NCBI GenBank assembly: GCA_903642225.1
Contig: CAHJWI010000027.1
Location: 1 to 58,460 of the forward strand
DNA length: 58,460 nt
Direction: 5' to 3'
Source of the DNA: Acidobacteriaceae bacterium
GTDB taxonomy: Bacteria > Acidobacteriota > Terriglobia > Terriglobales > Acidobacteriaceae
Shown here: in pieces, positions 8,207-17,373 of the stretch
How the letters are laid out: each line of letters begins with the position of its first letter
Numbering within the stretch: position 1 is the stretch's first letter
Translations under genes and position numbers: made by a program
Notes under the pieces: model-generated
What the model saw: only the letters and a program-made list of their open reading frames with translations
Told to the model about the DNA's origin: nothing
Database searches by the model: none

Positions 8207-10657
8207 GTGCAAGCGGTAAGCGATGCATATCGAGCTATCAACATGCACTGTCGTATGCTGGGCATCGTGAGGAGACGTGTGCAGGAGACCCCTGACAAAT
8301 GGTGGTACCGCCAAAGCAGGGCACCTGGGCGGCACTCTACGCTACGGAGCGTGGTCGGGATCAGCCTTCTTACAGCCCTTCCTATTTTTGGCCAGGCTAA
8401 TAGCGGGGAGTTGCGCGTCAAGATTGTTGATTCAACCGGCCGCGGCGTCGGAGCTACAGTCTCGCTGATTAGCGAAGGCAATCAGTACCGGATCACACAG
8501 CAGTGTGACCCGCAAGGCGAGTTAAGCGTAGGGTTCTTGCCCTTTGGTGTTTACCAGCTCAGGATCACCCAGTATGGCTTTACGCCGATGGTGGGATCGG
8601 TGTCCATTCGTAGCTCACTCCCAAGTCGCTATACGGCACAACTCAAGCTGCAGGATGTAACACAGAGCGTTCTGGTACACGCAGCGAAAACACTGATCGA
8701 CCCGGAGCAAGCTGGCGCAGTCAGCCGAATCGGGGGTGCGTTTATTCAAGATCGGCTGGCCTCGATCCCGGGCCGCTCCATTCAGGACTTGGTCAACTCG
8801 CAACCGGGTTGGCTCTACGAGGGTAACGCTGTTCTTCATCCACGCGGCTCGGAGTACCAAACGCAATTCGTTGTTGACGGTCTGCCTTTAACGGACAATC
8901 GATCTCCCAGCTTCGGGCCGGAGATCGAAGCAGACGATGTGCAAACCCTTAGCGTTTATACCGCCGGTATTCCGGCCGAGTATGGACGCAAACTAGGCGG
9001 CATCGTCGAGCTGAACACGAACCAAAGTCGAGAGCCGGGCCTGCATGGAACAGTCGTGTTGTCTGGCGGTAGCTTTGATACTGCCGGAGCCTTTGCGGAG
9101 GGGCATTACACAAGAGGCAAGAGTACGCTCGAGCTTAGCGCAAGCGGCAGCATGACTGCTCACTATCTGAACCCGGTTGTACCGCAGAATTACTCCAACA
9201 CCGGTACCCTGGCGGACTTTTCCGGCCGGTACGGGAGAGACATTACCCCGACCGACCGGCTTAGCCTCAGCCTTCGGCATGAGCTTTCGCGGTACGACAT
9301 CCCAAATGAACAGGTACAACAGGCGGCCGGGCAGCGACAGACAGCAGATAATGCCGAGACAATCGGCATTATCTCTTATGATCACGATATCCGAGACCGT
9401 GCAATTGTCAGCCTGCGCGGCATGGTGCGCGACAACTCGAACGATGTAAATTCGAACGCAAGTTCGACACCCATCGAGCTGTTTCAGCAAAATCGGTTTC
9501 GGGAGGGTTATTTCAAAGCTAGCGTTGCATATGTACTTGGGCGGCAGGAGTGGAAGGCCGGCCTCGAGTCAGACAACACGTTTCTGTACGAGAACACCAG
9601 CTACCAAGTCACTGATCCGACCAGATTCGATGACGGCATGCCCACATCGTTTGCGTTTGCCGCGCACCGGCCAAACCTAGAGCAGTCTGCATTCGTGCAG
9701 GATCATATGCATCTCGGCAAGTGGAACGTGAGCGCCGGATTGCGCTGGGATCATTATCAGTTACTTTTAAATAAGCGGGCCTTCAGTCCCCGGCTCGCAG
9801 TCTCGCATTACATCCGCTCAGCCGATCTTGTCTTCCATTTGTCCTATGACCACATCTTCCAGACGCCGTCATTCGAGAATCTGCTGCTCTCCAGTTCTTC
9901 TGAAGTGGAGTCACTCAATCCGGGTTCTTTTCTTCGTCTTCCGGTGCAGCCTTCGCGGGGCAACTATTACGAGACCGGCCTGGCCGAGGCACTGTTTAAC
10001 CGGGTGACGCTGAACGTCAGCTTCTTTCAGCGCGCCGTATCAAACTATGCGGATGACGACCAAATACAGAACACAACGGTAAGCTTCCCGATCTCCTTTC
10101 GGAAAGGGTTGATCTATGGGGCAGAGGGAAAGCTGGAAGTTCCCGCATGGGGCCGCTTCTCTGGGTTTGCTAGCTATTCTTATGAGGTGGGAACCGCGTC
10201 GAATCCGGTAACGGGCGGATTATTTTTGGGGAACAATGCGACCGCCGCCCAGACGCAACTCGCCGGGCATTTCCCGGTTTCGCAGGACCAACGCAATACG
10301 TTTCATGCGCGGATTCGCTACCAGGCGCATCCGCGTTTCTGGATCGCGAGCGGTTTCCAGTATGACAGCGGACTGCCGTTCGAGTTCGATGGCGATGCTG
10401 CCACAGTACTCGCCCAATATGGCCAGGGTGTTGTAAACCGTGTCAACTTTGATCGCGGCCGCATTCTCCCCGCATTTCAGGTGAATGCTTCCGCAGGTGC
10501 GGAGCTGAGTACATACGATTGCATGCACCTTCAATTGCAGGTTGACGGACAGAACCTTACCAACATCTTAAACGTGATCGATTTTGGCGGTCTCTTCTCT
10601 GGCAATGCGATCGGACCATCGAGGAACGTAATGCTACGGCTCAAGACCTCGTTCTGA
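8207..10657 (+). CDS. TonB-dependent receptor with carboxypeptidase-regulatory-like N-terminal domain
   Basis: Outer-membrane receptor of up to 816 aa. After a likely signal sequence (SVVGISLLTALPIFGQA, around residues 48-64 from the GTG at 8207) comes a CarboxypepD_reg-like beta-sandwich (ELRVKIVDSTGRGVGATVSLI). The plug domain follows (SIPGRSIQDLVNSQPG, then QFVVDGLPLTDNRS and IPAEYGRKLGGIVELNTNQS). The rest is a beta-barrel with alternating aromatic residues and a C-terminal Phe (MLRLKTSF), as expected for outer-membrane assembly. The start is uncertain: GTG 8207, ATG 8243 and ATG 8255 are all in frame and none has a good ribosome site. It is shorter than the three other receptors here. 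The substrate is unknown. Confidence 0.88.
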   Translation: MQAVSDAYRAINMHCRMLGIVRRRVQETPDKWWYRQSRAPGRHSTLRSVVGISLLTALPIFGQANSGELRVKIVDSTGRGVGATVSLISEGNQYRITQQCDPQGELSVGFLPFGVYQLRITQYGFTPMVGSVSIRSSLPSRYTAQLKLQDVTQSVLVHAAKTLIDPEQAGAVSRIGGAFIQDRLASIPGRSIQDLVNSQPGWLYEGNAVLHPRGSEYQTQFVVDGLPLTDNRSPSFGPEIEADDVQTLSVYTAGIPAEYGRKLGGIVELNTNQSREPGLHGTVVLSGGSFDTAGAFAEGHYTRGKSTLELSASGSMTAHYLNPVVPQNYSNTGTLADFSGRYGRDITPTDRLSLSLRHELSRYDIPNEQVQQAAGQRQTADNAETIGIISYDHDIRDRAIVSLRGMVRDNSNDVNSNASSTPIELFQQNRFREGYFKASVAYVLGRQEWKAGLESDNTFLYENTSYQVTDPTRFDDGMPTSFAFAAHRPNLEQSAFVQDHMHLGKWNVSAGLRWDHYQLLLNKRAFSPRLAVSHYIRSADLVFHLSYDHIFQTPSFENLLLSSSSEVESLNPGSFLRLPVQPSRGNYYETGLAEALFNRVTLNVSFFQRAVSNYADDDQIQNTTVSFPISFRKGLIYGAEGKLEVPAWGRFSGFASYSYEVGTASNPVTGGLFLGNNATAAQTQLAGHFPVSQDQRNTFHARIRYQAHPRFWIASGFQYDSGLPFEFDGDAATVLAQYGQGVVNRVNFDRGRILPAFQVNASAGAELSTYDCMHLQLQVDGQNLTNILNVIDFGGLFSGNAIGPSRNVMLRLKTSF

Positions 10658-11129
10658 CGAGCAAGCTCATCTCGCCACCGCGACTTCCGTAAGTACGACC
10701 TGTTCCCACACTCCGCAAGCTTGGCTGCCCATGAGGTTCTTCGCTGCTCGATCAGCCGCTTCCTCAGACGGAGTCGGTGTCCGATGCAAGGCCGACTGTG
10801 GAGAATGAGCTTTCAAACAAGCGGTCGCGATCGCACATCCAAACACAGGACGACCTCTTGTAGGGAAGGAACTTCCTTCTGGGCTACCGATTTTACCCGA
10901 ATCGGACCTCCCTTTTTAAAGCTTCTGGGCGCACAATCATAGGGAGTTCTGTCGTAGCGAGAGGCGAACCCACTCGGCTAGGTTTCAGTGTTGGTACCGG
11001 CTGAGGAATTTTGCGGTTGAGTTTTGGTCTTCTGTCGGTCAGGTGCACTCGACGCTCGGCAGTTATAGTCACGGTGCATGCTCGTGTAACGACATCTTTG
11101 AACTACTCAAGGCACGATGTGAGGGTTGC
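10658..11129. other. Intergenic region without a supported gene
   Basis: No convincing ORF is seen. A short perfect palindrome (GAAGGAACTTCCTTC) near 10866-10880 and the promoter of the following secreted protein are the only notable content. Confidence 0.4.
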
Positions 11130-13109
11130 ATGTTTACGATAACTAAGCCGGTGATACGAGCAGGGGCACTGTCAAGCTGGTTGTTCTTATTGTCTTTCTC
11201 GCATACGCAGACGGGGTACGCTCAGACGAGCGTTTTGACGCAGCACAATGACAATAATCGAGACGGGTTGAACGCAGGCGAGGCTACCCTGAATCCTTCC
11301 AACGTCAATGGAAATCAGTTTGGCCTGCTCTTCAAGGTCGTCGTCGACGATCAGGTCTACTCCCAGCCGCTCTACATGGCGAACGTTACCATCGCTGGCG
11401 GTACCCACAATGTCGTCTTCGTGGCCACCACCAATAACAGCGTCTATGCCTTCGATGCCGACACCGGCAAGCAGTATTGGCACGACCAGCTAGGACCCGC
11501 TTTTACGATCCAGAATGGCGGTTTTGGCTGCAAAGACGTTCTCGCCACCTCGGGTATCATGAGCACTCCGGTGATCGATCCCTCGACTAACACGCTTTAT
11601 GTCGTCGCACAAACGTGGGTGAACAAGACGTCGTCCCACAATCTCCATGCACTCAACATCGCTTCCGGCAAGGACAACGCTGGCAGCCCCGTCACGCTCG
11701 CTGCTAATGGGTTCAACTCCAAATATGAGCTGCAGCGCGCCGGCCTTCTGCTCTCGAAAAGCAATCTTTACATAACTTTCGCAGGGCATTGCGATCAGGG
11801 CTCCTGGGCTGGCTACACCTTGGCGTATACCACTGCCAATCTAAGCCCGGCTGGCGTTTTCAACGCTTCTCCGAGTGCCAACGGAGCCGCCATCTGGCAG
11901 TCGGGCAATGGCCCCGCCGCAGATAGTGCGGGGAACGTCTATTTAATAACTGGTAACGGCACGTGGGATGGCGAGAGCAATTTCAGTGAAACCTTCCTGA
12001 AGACTGACAGTTCGCTGAAGCTTCAAGATTGGCATACTCCGTCGAACTATCGCGACCTGGACGAAGGTGATGTAGACCTCACGGCCTCTGGCCCGCTGCT
12101 CATTCCAAATACAGATCTGGTTGTCGGCGGCGGAAAGGACGGGGTTCTCCGTCTCGTGAAAACCGACGCAATGGGCCACCTGGGCGACGCGACCGCGGTT
12201 CAGAACTGGTCCGTAACGTCTTCTCACATCCACTCTCTGAATTACTGGAATGGAAGTCTTTACGTCTGGGGTCAAAACGACTTCCTTAAGGTTTATGCCT
12301 TCAATGGGACCAGGTTCAATACAACCCCAAGGTACACGGGTACGTTGAGGGCGATCCAGCACCCCGGAGCGAGCCTATCCCTTTCAGCAAACGGCAACTC
12401 CAACGGCATACTCTGGGCCTCCACAAATACCACCGCAGGATCCGACAACACGGGCGCGTGGCACTCGACTGTGCCAGGTATCCTGTATGCCTATAATGCC
12501 ACCGACATGAGCCTGCTGTGGACGAGCGAGCAGAACTCCTCTCGCGATTCCTGCAGCAACTACGCCAAGTTCACGGCACCCACCATTGCGAATGGCAAAG
12601 TGTATTTGGCCAGCTTCGGAACCGCGCAAACTGCAAGTGGGCAGCTTTGCGTTTATGGTTCGATTTCCTACGCAAATCTCATTCCAAATGGAACATACGT
12701 CTTGGTCGACGCGAACAGCGGCAAGGCGCTAGACGATCCTTCTTTCTCCAAGACAAACGGAACCGTCATAGAGATCTATACGATCAACAAAGGCTCGAAT
12801 CAGCAATGGACGGTGAACAATCTTGGCAACAACGTAATAACGCTGACGAACAAAGCGAGCGGTCAGGCGCTTGATGTGGCTGGCGCATCGACCGCCAATA
12901 GCGCCCCCATCGACCAGCAGCCTGCAAGCGGTCAAACCAGTCAGCAGTGGCGCGTGACCTCGGTCGGCGAAGGGAAATACGAACTGGTCAATGTCAATAG
13001 TGGCCAGGCAATGGATGTCAGCGGCGGCAGCAAAGCCAACCAGGCCAAGCTGAATCAGTATCCGTACAAAGGCAGCGCTTGGCAGCAGTGGACCTTTCAG
13101 GCGCCCTAA
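11130..13109 (+). CDS. Secreted beta-propeller protein with C-terminal ricin-type (CBM13-like) lectin domain
   Basis: About 659 aa. The start at ATG 11130 is preceded by GTGAGGG, and the N-terminus is a signal peptide (LSSWLFLLSFSHTQTGYAQ). Residues about 30-510 form a PQQ/quinoprotein-like propeller, with blade motifs such as NNSVYAFDADTGKQYW and repeated Asp/Gly turns. Residues about 520-659 form a ricin-type beta-trefoil with the three diagnostic QxW repeats (NQQWTV, SQQWRV, WQQWTF) and repeated ALDDPS/ALDVAG/AMDVSG motifs, so carbohydrate binding is expected. It is probably periplasmic or extracellular, tethering a propeller to a polysaccharide. No catalytic function can be assigned. Neighbours are a TonB receptor upstream and an Ntn-hydrolase-like protein downstream. 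Confidence 0.85.
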   Translation: MFTITKPVIRAGALSSWLFLLSFSHTQTGYAQTSVLTQHNDNNRDGLNAGEATLNPSNVNGNQFGLLFKVVVDDQVYSQPLYMANVTIAGGTHNVVFVATTNNSVYAFDADTGKQYWHDQLGPAFTIQNGGFGCKDVLATSGIMSTPVIDPSTNTLYVVAQTWVNKTSSHNLHALNIASGKDNAGSPVTLAANGFNSKYELQRAGLLLSKSNLYITFAGHCDQGSWAGYTLAYTTANLSPAGVFNASPSANGAAIWQSGNGPAADSAGNVYLITGNGTWDGESNFSETFLKTDSSLKLQDWHTPSNYRDLDEGDVDLTASGPLLIPNTDLVVGGGKDGVLRLVKTDAMGHLGDATAVQNWSVTSSHIHSLNYWNGSLYVWGQNDFLKVYAFNGTRFNTTPRYTGTLRAIQHPGASLSLSANGNSNGILWASTNTTAGSDNTGAWHSTVPGILYAYNATDMSLLWTSEQNSSRDSCSNYAKFTAPTIANGKVYLASFGTAQTASGQLCVYGSISYANLIPNGTYVLVDANSGKALDDPSFSKTNGTVIEIYTINKGSNQQWTVNNLGNNVITLTNKASGQALDVAGASTANSAPIDQQPASGQTSQQWRVTSVGEGKYELVNVNSGQAMDVSGGSKANQAKLNQYPYKGSAWQQWTFQAP

Positions 13110-13187
13110 GCTATCTCTCCGCCTCACGTTCTTACAGGCGCGGACTTGTACCGGTGCCTGCCACGCCGTTTAATGGAGCGCTTCTGC

Positions 13188-14462
13188 ATGGATCTGTCAC
13201 GCCGCAACTTTCTCGCAACGGCAGCTCTCTCCTCAGCCTCTGTTGCGCTTTCTGCTTCTGAACTCAGCGCGCAAATGCAGGGCATGGACCACACGCAGCA
13301 TCGCGACGACGCGCACCACGGTGAGCACGCGCAACACAATCACGTCAAAGAAGAGCGGCCTGTTATCCCCAGACTTCCGGCTCTTATCTGCAAGGTCACC
13401 TCGACCATCAGCATAGACGCGGCCTACAAGATGCTCACAGATGGAAGCGACACCCTGGATGTCGCGCTGCACATCTGCAAAAGCCAAGAAGATGATCCAA
13501 CAGATCACTCAACAGGGCTTGGGAGTCTTCCGAATAGCCAAGGCGAAGTGCAACTCGACGCCTGCTGCTTTCACGGACCCACGCGTCGTTGTGCCGCTGT
13601 TTCTTGTGTTCCTGGAATACGGAACGCTGCGCTTCTCGCCCGCACGCTGATGAACGAAACCGGATACGCCGTGCTGGTCGGCTCTGATGCGCAAGCATTT
13701 GCCCTCTCTCGAGGTTTCGTCAAAGAAGATCTGTTCACTGATCGCGCTCGCAAGAACTACACGCTTTGGAAACAGATCGCCTCGAAGTCGCCGGAGAACG
13801 TTGTGTACGATCCCTCTTGGCCCGCGTCTGCTCGCAAAGCGCATTTCCTCTCAGCCTCCCAGGTCGACTTCGATCTCCTGGTGCACGGGCTTGAACCACT
13901 TGCTGTACAGGCGGGCCTCAGTCCAACCTCTACGTGGCGGGCGGTCTATGACTCCCTGGCACCTGCCAGTGAACCCCTGTTCGTCTCCGCCGTTGATCGC
14001 AAAGGCCAGCTCTCCGCAGCTAGCACCTCAGGCGGCAGACCATGGAGACTGCCGGGGATTTCAAGCGACGTCGCCACACTCGGCGCAGGCTCATTCATCG
14101 ATCCAGATGTCGGCTCTGCTGGTTCCAGCGGTAACGCCGAAGCGAACATCAGAATTGCGGGAGCGCATACCATTATCGAGAACCTGCGCATGGGCATGTC
14201 CCCTGAAGAAGCCGGCATGGATGCCCTTCGCCGCATCGCACGCTCGTACAACAATGACATGGCCGCTCTACGATTCGTAGAGATGGTGTACTACATCCTC
14301 CGTAAGGATGGTGCCTACGCGAGCGTATCGCTCTGGAAGGGCGATCGGACAGGTCATGTCCGCCAGTTCACTGTCATAGATGCTCAAGACACGCGCCGCA
14401 CGGAAGACTGTGTGCCGCTGTTTCCATGCGGCCCTATGAATGGATGCGCGTTGCCCCGCTAA
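13188..14462 (+). CDS. Tat-exported glycosylasparaginase-like (Ntn-hydrolase fold) protein, catalytic residues altered
   Basis: 424 aa. A Tat signal (SRRNFLATAAL) is followed by a His/Asp-rich stretch (MDHTQHRDDAHHGEHAQHNH). The body matches the N4-(beta-N-acetylglucosaminyl)-L-asparaginase family: DDPTDHSTGLGSLPN (about residue 102), VQLDACCFHGPTRRCAAV, and the later GAGSFIDPDVGSAGSSG, NAEANIR and GMSPEEAGMDALRR. The family's autocleavage nucleophile Thr, normally in HDT/HGT about seven residues before a conserved VD/LD, is Pro263 here (SEPLFVSAVD). The substrate-binding Arg of GRVGDSP is also absent (GISSDVATLG). Autoprocessing and asparaginase activity are therefore unlikely. ATG 13188 is favoured by a GGAG upstream. 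The histidine stretch could bind metal (inference). Confidence 0.8.
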   Translation: MDLSRRNFLATAALSSASVALSASELSAQMQGMDHTQHRDDAHHGEHAQHNHVKEERPVIPRLPALICKVTSTISIDAAYKMLTDGSDTLDVALHICKSQEDDPTDHSTGLGSLPNSQGEVQLDACCFHGPTRRCAAVSCVPGIRNAALLARTLMNETGYAVLVGSDAQAFALSRGFVKEDLFTDRARKNYTLWKQIASKSPENVVYDPSWPASARKAHFLSASQVDFDLLVHGLEPLAVQAGLSPTSTWRAVYDSLAPASEPLFVSAVDRKGQLSAASTSGGRPWRLPGISSDVATLGAGSFIDPDVGSAGSSGNAEANIRIAGAHTIIENLRMGMSPEEAGMDALRRIARSYNNDMAALRFVEMVYYILRKDGAYASVSLWKGDRTGHVRQFTVIDAQDTRRTEDCVPLFPCGPMNGCALPR

Positions 14463-14602
14463 AACAGCGTGCCAGCTTTATCGAAGACGCCTACGGTGTT
14501 CCATAACGCGAGGCTCTGTCGCATCAACTCTGAAATGGTCGCTAGCGCGCCAGGGGATTTAGCATGGGCCGGACTACGTGCTTGACGGCTCCATGGTCGG
14601 CT

Positions 14603-15040
14603 TCAGTCCGTCCATAAGGTCTGCAAATGGGGAACCCTCTTTTCTAATGGCTGCGGACAGCTGAGGTCGAGTAGGGTTTGCTCCTGCCCGTCAGGGTTCT
14701 GCTCTCGCCTCAGCTCAGCAGCAGGGGAGACATGATGGAGGGCACTGCCATTATGCGATGAATCTTTGCATGGCAGCCCGCGCAGAGAGCAATCGTCAGG
14801 TTCAGAGCAGACCTGCCCGGAACGCGATGGTGCACGATGTCTCCCGCTTCCCTCGTCCGGGGTGCATCGCAAACGCGGCTACGATAGCCGTCACGTTCCA
14901 GCACTGACTCCCGCGAACCGCTGAAGTGTTCGGCGTCCTGCCGCTTTAGTGTGTAGCACGTTGCGCAGAGTCCCTGCGCAAGGATCTTCGTCCTGCCGCA
15001 CGGCGATGCATCACGGTCTGTCGCGGCGCTTTCATCGGTT
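14603..15040 (-). pseudogene. HNH endonuclease with zinc-finger N-terminus, frameshifted
   Basis: On the minus strand, a frame from about 15035 reads a CxxC-type finger (SPCGRTKILAQGLCATCY), then RQDAEHFSGSRESVLERDGYRSRVC. An HNH core follows (DIVHHRVPGRS, ALCAGCHAKIHR). The frame stops at LLLS near 14710, but the family's tail continues in another frame (ELRREQNPDGQEQTLLDLS, down to 14603). The stop before 15035 leaves no start codon, so the N-terminus is also broken. HNH proteins of this type are common, mobile and often found near integrases in acidobacteria. This is a decayed copy. Confidence 0.75.
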
Positions 15041-15238
15041 CACATCAGGAGAACTTGCTTGGTCTCTCCAGGACGGTCACATCGACCAGCCAGCCGTGCA
15101 CCTGGTCGAGACTGCCATCGTCACAGCGCACCGTGAAGTCGACTCTAGGTCGCAGATTCGGTCACCGGGTCGAAGCTCTCTCCGCCGATCACTTCCCCCC
15201 CCAACATCGATACCACGGATGGTACTGCACAGAACGCA

Positions 15239-15433
15239 CTACTTACCTCCCTTCGACTTCGCTGGGATTCCTTTGACCGCTGCGACCGAGGATCGCAGGC
15301 TCCGCACAATCGTTGAGACGGACACTGTGAATTGAGTGGCGAGCTGTTGCCGGGTGTGATCGTGGCTGTCCCACAGGGTCTCCACCACCTTCGCCTTCTG
15401 CGGAGTCAGGACCGGAACGCTCTTCTTGGTCAT
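15239..15433 (-). CDS. Small helix-turn-helix protein, possible resolvase C-terminal remnant
   Basis: 64 aa from the ATG at 15433. The middle (KAKVVETLWDSHDHTRQQLATQF, split by TVSVSTIVRSL) resembles the C-terminal DNA-binding helix-turn-helix of serine resolvases, and the ends are Lys-rich. There is no catalytic domain upstream in any frame I can read. It may be a remnant rather than a working gene. Confidence 0.3.
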   Translation of the reverse strand: MTKKSVPVLTPQKAKVVETLWDSHDHTRQQLATQFTVSVSTIVRSLRSSVAAVKGIPAKSKGGK

Positions 15434-15945
15434 TTCAGCCTTACTCAGAGTCAATCTTCGGTTGACCCTGCACACTGTAAGGTTTAGCTCAGAGCACTTT
15501 CGAGTGAAGATGTCTTTTCCCTTCTGAATGCCGTTAGTATCAACAATCGCTCGATAAAACTGGGACATCATGCACTCGCAATTGATAAGCGTAGACCCCT
15601 CTTCACCCACAGCCTGTGGGAACCACACAAAGATTTTTGCGGTCACAGGGAAGTAAAACAAGTCTGGTTTTGTGGGTTCACTCCGATGTATGCGGTGACT
15701 ATGCGGAGAGGAGTCCAGTCTCGCCAATATCGCTTCAGGCTGGATGTTGCAAGAAGCCGGAGAAAAGCACCGGCCACCCTACTTTGAGATTAGACCTTGT
15801 CCTCAGACCTTTTGAATTGCATTCGCCGGGCGTGCTGAGCGAAATTGCCAAGACGAAAATTTGAGCGTTTTAGGAAGAACATCGTGACCAATCCGCGTGC
15901 AAGCATAAGGCAAAATCCGGTGTAGGTACAGCCTGAGCGATTGAA
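15434..15945. other. Intergenic stretch, no supported gene
   Basis: Open frames here (for example minus 15434-15727) have unlikely composition and no recognisable domain. It is probably decayed DNA between the HNH and dehydrogenase pseudogenes. Confidence 0.4.
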
Positions 15946-16934
15946 ATGTTTCGAGTCAATGGCACAGAGACTCTGGAGGTGGTTGTGAAGACCATGCAAG
16001 CACCGCAGATCGAGAAACTTCGCAAGCCGATGAAGGTCAGTAACATCCCCGTGCCGGAGATTGGAGCCAACGACGCACTGGTCCGCGTGACCGCTTCTGG
16101 AATCTGCCGCACAGACAGGCACCTTTGGAACGGAGACTGGACCTCAATCAATGTCAAGCTGGACCTGCCCTTGGTTCTCGGACATAAAATTGGCGGCGTA
16201 ATCGAAGCTGTAGGTTCCGATGTACAGAGCTCGCTGTCCAAACACGAGTTTGCGTGCCGTTCAACATGGCTTGTGGGCACTGCCTCCACTGCCTTCGAAG
16301 GCTACAGAACGTTTGCGACAACTATCACCGGTGGATGCTCACACATGGCTCGGGCGGCTTTGCCAAATACGTTCGCGTACCAATGCTCGCCTCAACTGCG
16401 TACCGCTGCCGAAAGAGCTTAGCGACATTGACGCAGCCGCACTCGGCTGCCCGGAACATGACCGCATACCGAGCCGTTGCGGCACGCGCCGACGATCGTG
16501 CCGGCGAACGGTAGTCGTGACGGGTATCGGCGGTGTTGGCCGCTCTTGCATCGAGTTAGCTGCTGGGTTTGGAGTGCAGGTGATTGCGATCGATACCAAA
16601 GTAGAAGCTCTATAAGCGGCAAAGTAAATTGGCGCGTCTGAATGATTCTTTCGCACGGGCTCACTCCCGAGAAGATTGCAGAGCGGGTGAAAGCGTTGAC
16701 GGGCGGGTTGGGGTAGATGTGGGTTTCGACGCGGTTGGTGGACACAATCCCACGCTGGTCACATTGGAGTCGCTCGCCAAGGGCGGCCGCATGGTTCTGG
16801 TAGGTCTCTCTGCGCACGAGGCGCAGCGGTTCGTGACCGAACGTATCCCCGTACCCCAAGCGAGGCGAATCGGGAAGGCACAACGCGGCTTGGGCGCACA
16901 CGCCGTACAACGGATCTTGATCGCATCGTATTGA
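15946..16934 (+). pseudogene. Zinc-dependent alcohol dehydrogenase (MDR family), frameshifted
   Basis: A medium-chain dehydrogenase broken over several frames. The first part (frame of 15946, true start probably near 15994, MQAPQIEKL) reads VSNIPVPEIGANDALVRVTASGICRTDRHLWNGDW, the catalytic-zinc domain entrance. A shift leads to MPFNMACGHCLHCLRRLQNVCDN, the four-Cys structural-zinc lobe. Another shift gives the Rossmann core VVVTGIGGVGRSCIELAAGFG, which stops at 16615. The C-terminal part reads VGFDAVGGHNPTLVTLESLAKGGRMVLVGLS in the frame of 16629. At least three lesions separate these, so no enzyme is made. Confidence 0.85.
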
Positions 16935-16962
16935 AGGCCCTCCACCTTCTCCGCAGCTTGTC

Positions 16963-17230
16963 AGGCGTTGAGACCCTGCTTGACCCAGACCGGAACGACC
17001 ACGGTCCGGATCCGTCCGCCCTTGCCACGGAAATCGGCGATGAACCACCGCTTTTCCCGCATCTGGATACCCTCAACGGTAAGTGAGGCCAGTTCTCTTC
17101 TCCGCACGTGGCAGCCCACCAGGAGAGCAAGGATGCAATAGTCACGCTTGCCTTAGGAGTGGAGCAGTCAGGGATGGCGAGCAGTTCCCTGACCCAGGAT
17201 CCTTCGTTTGGATCGACGACAAGTAGCGAT
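16963..17230 (-). pseudogene. Tyrosine recombinase (phage-type integrase) fragment A
   Basis: The minus strand reads SWVRELLAIPDCSTPKAS, then shifts frame into DYCILALLVGCHVRRRELAS, LTVEGIQMREKRWFIADFRG, KGGRIRTVVVPVWVKQGLNA and a TGA at about 16962. This is the first catalytic box of a tyrosine recombinase (the Arg of the LxxxGxRxxEL motif) up to the strand before the HxxR box. The N-terminal SAM-like domain and the HxxR...H...Y half are missing. It is one of three decayed copies of the same integrase family in this window, all on the minus strand. Confidence 0.75.
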
Positions 17231-17373
17231 ATAGAGCTACGACAAGAAAGACTTCAGCTACAGTCTGGTCTCGGCAGGTCGTCACTTGCTCTCGGCTTGA
17301 AGTGAGACCGATCGAAGGCAGCGGAGGCAATCTTACTAAGACGACACGCATCGTGGGCCGTAAGATGGGACAC

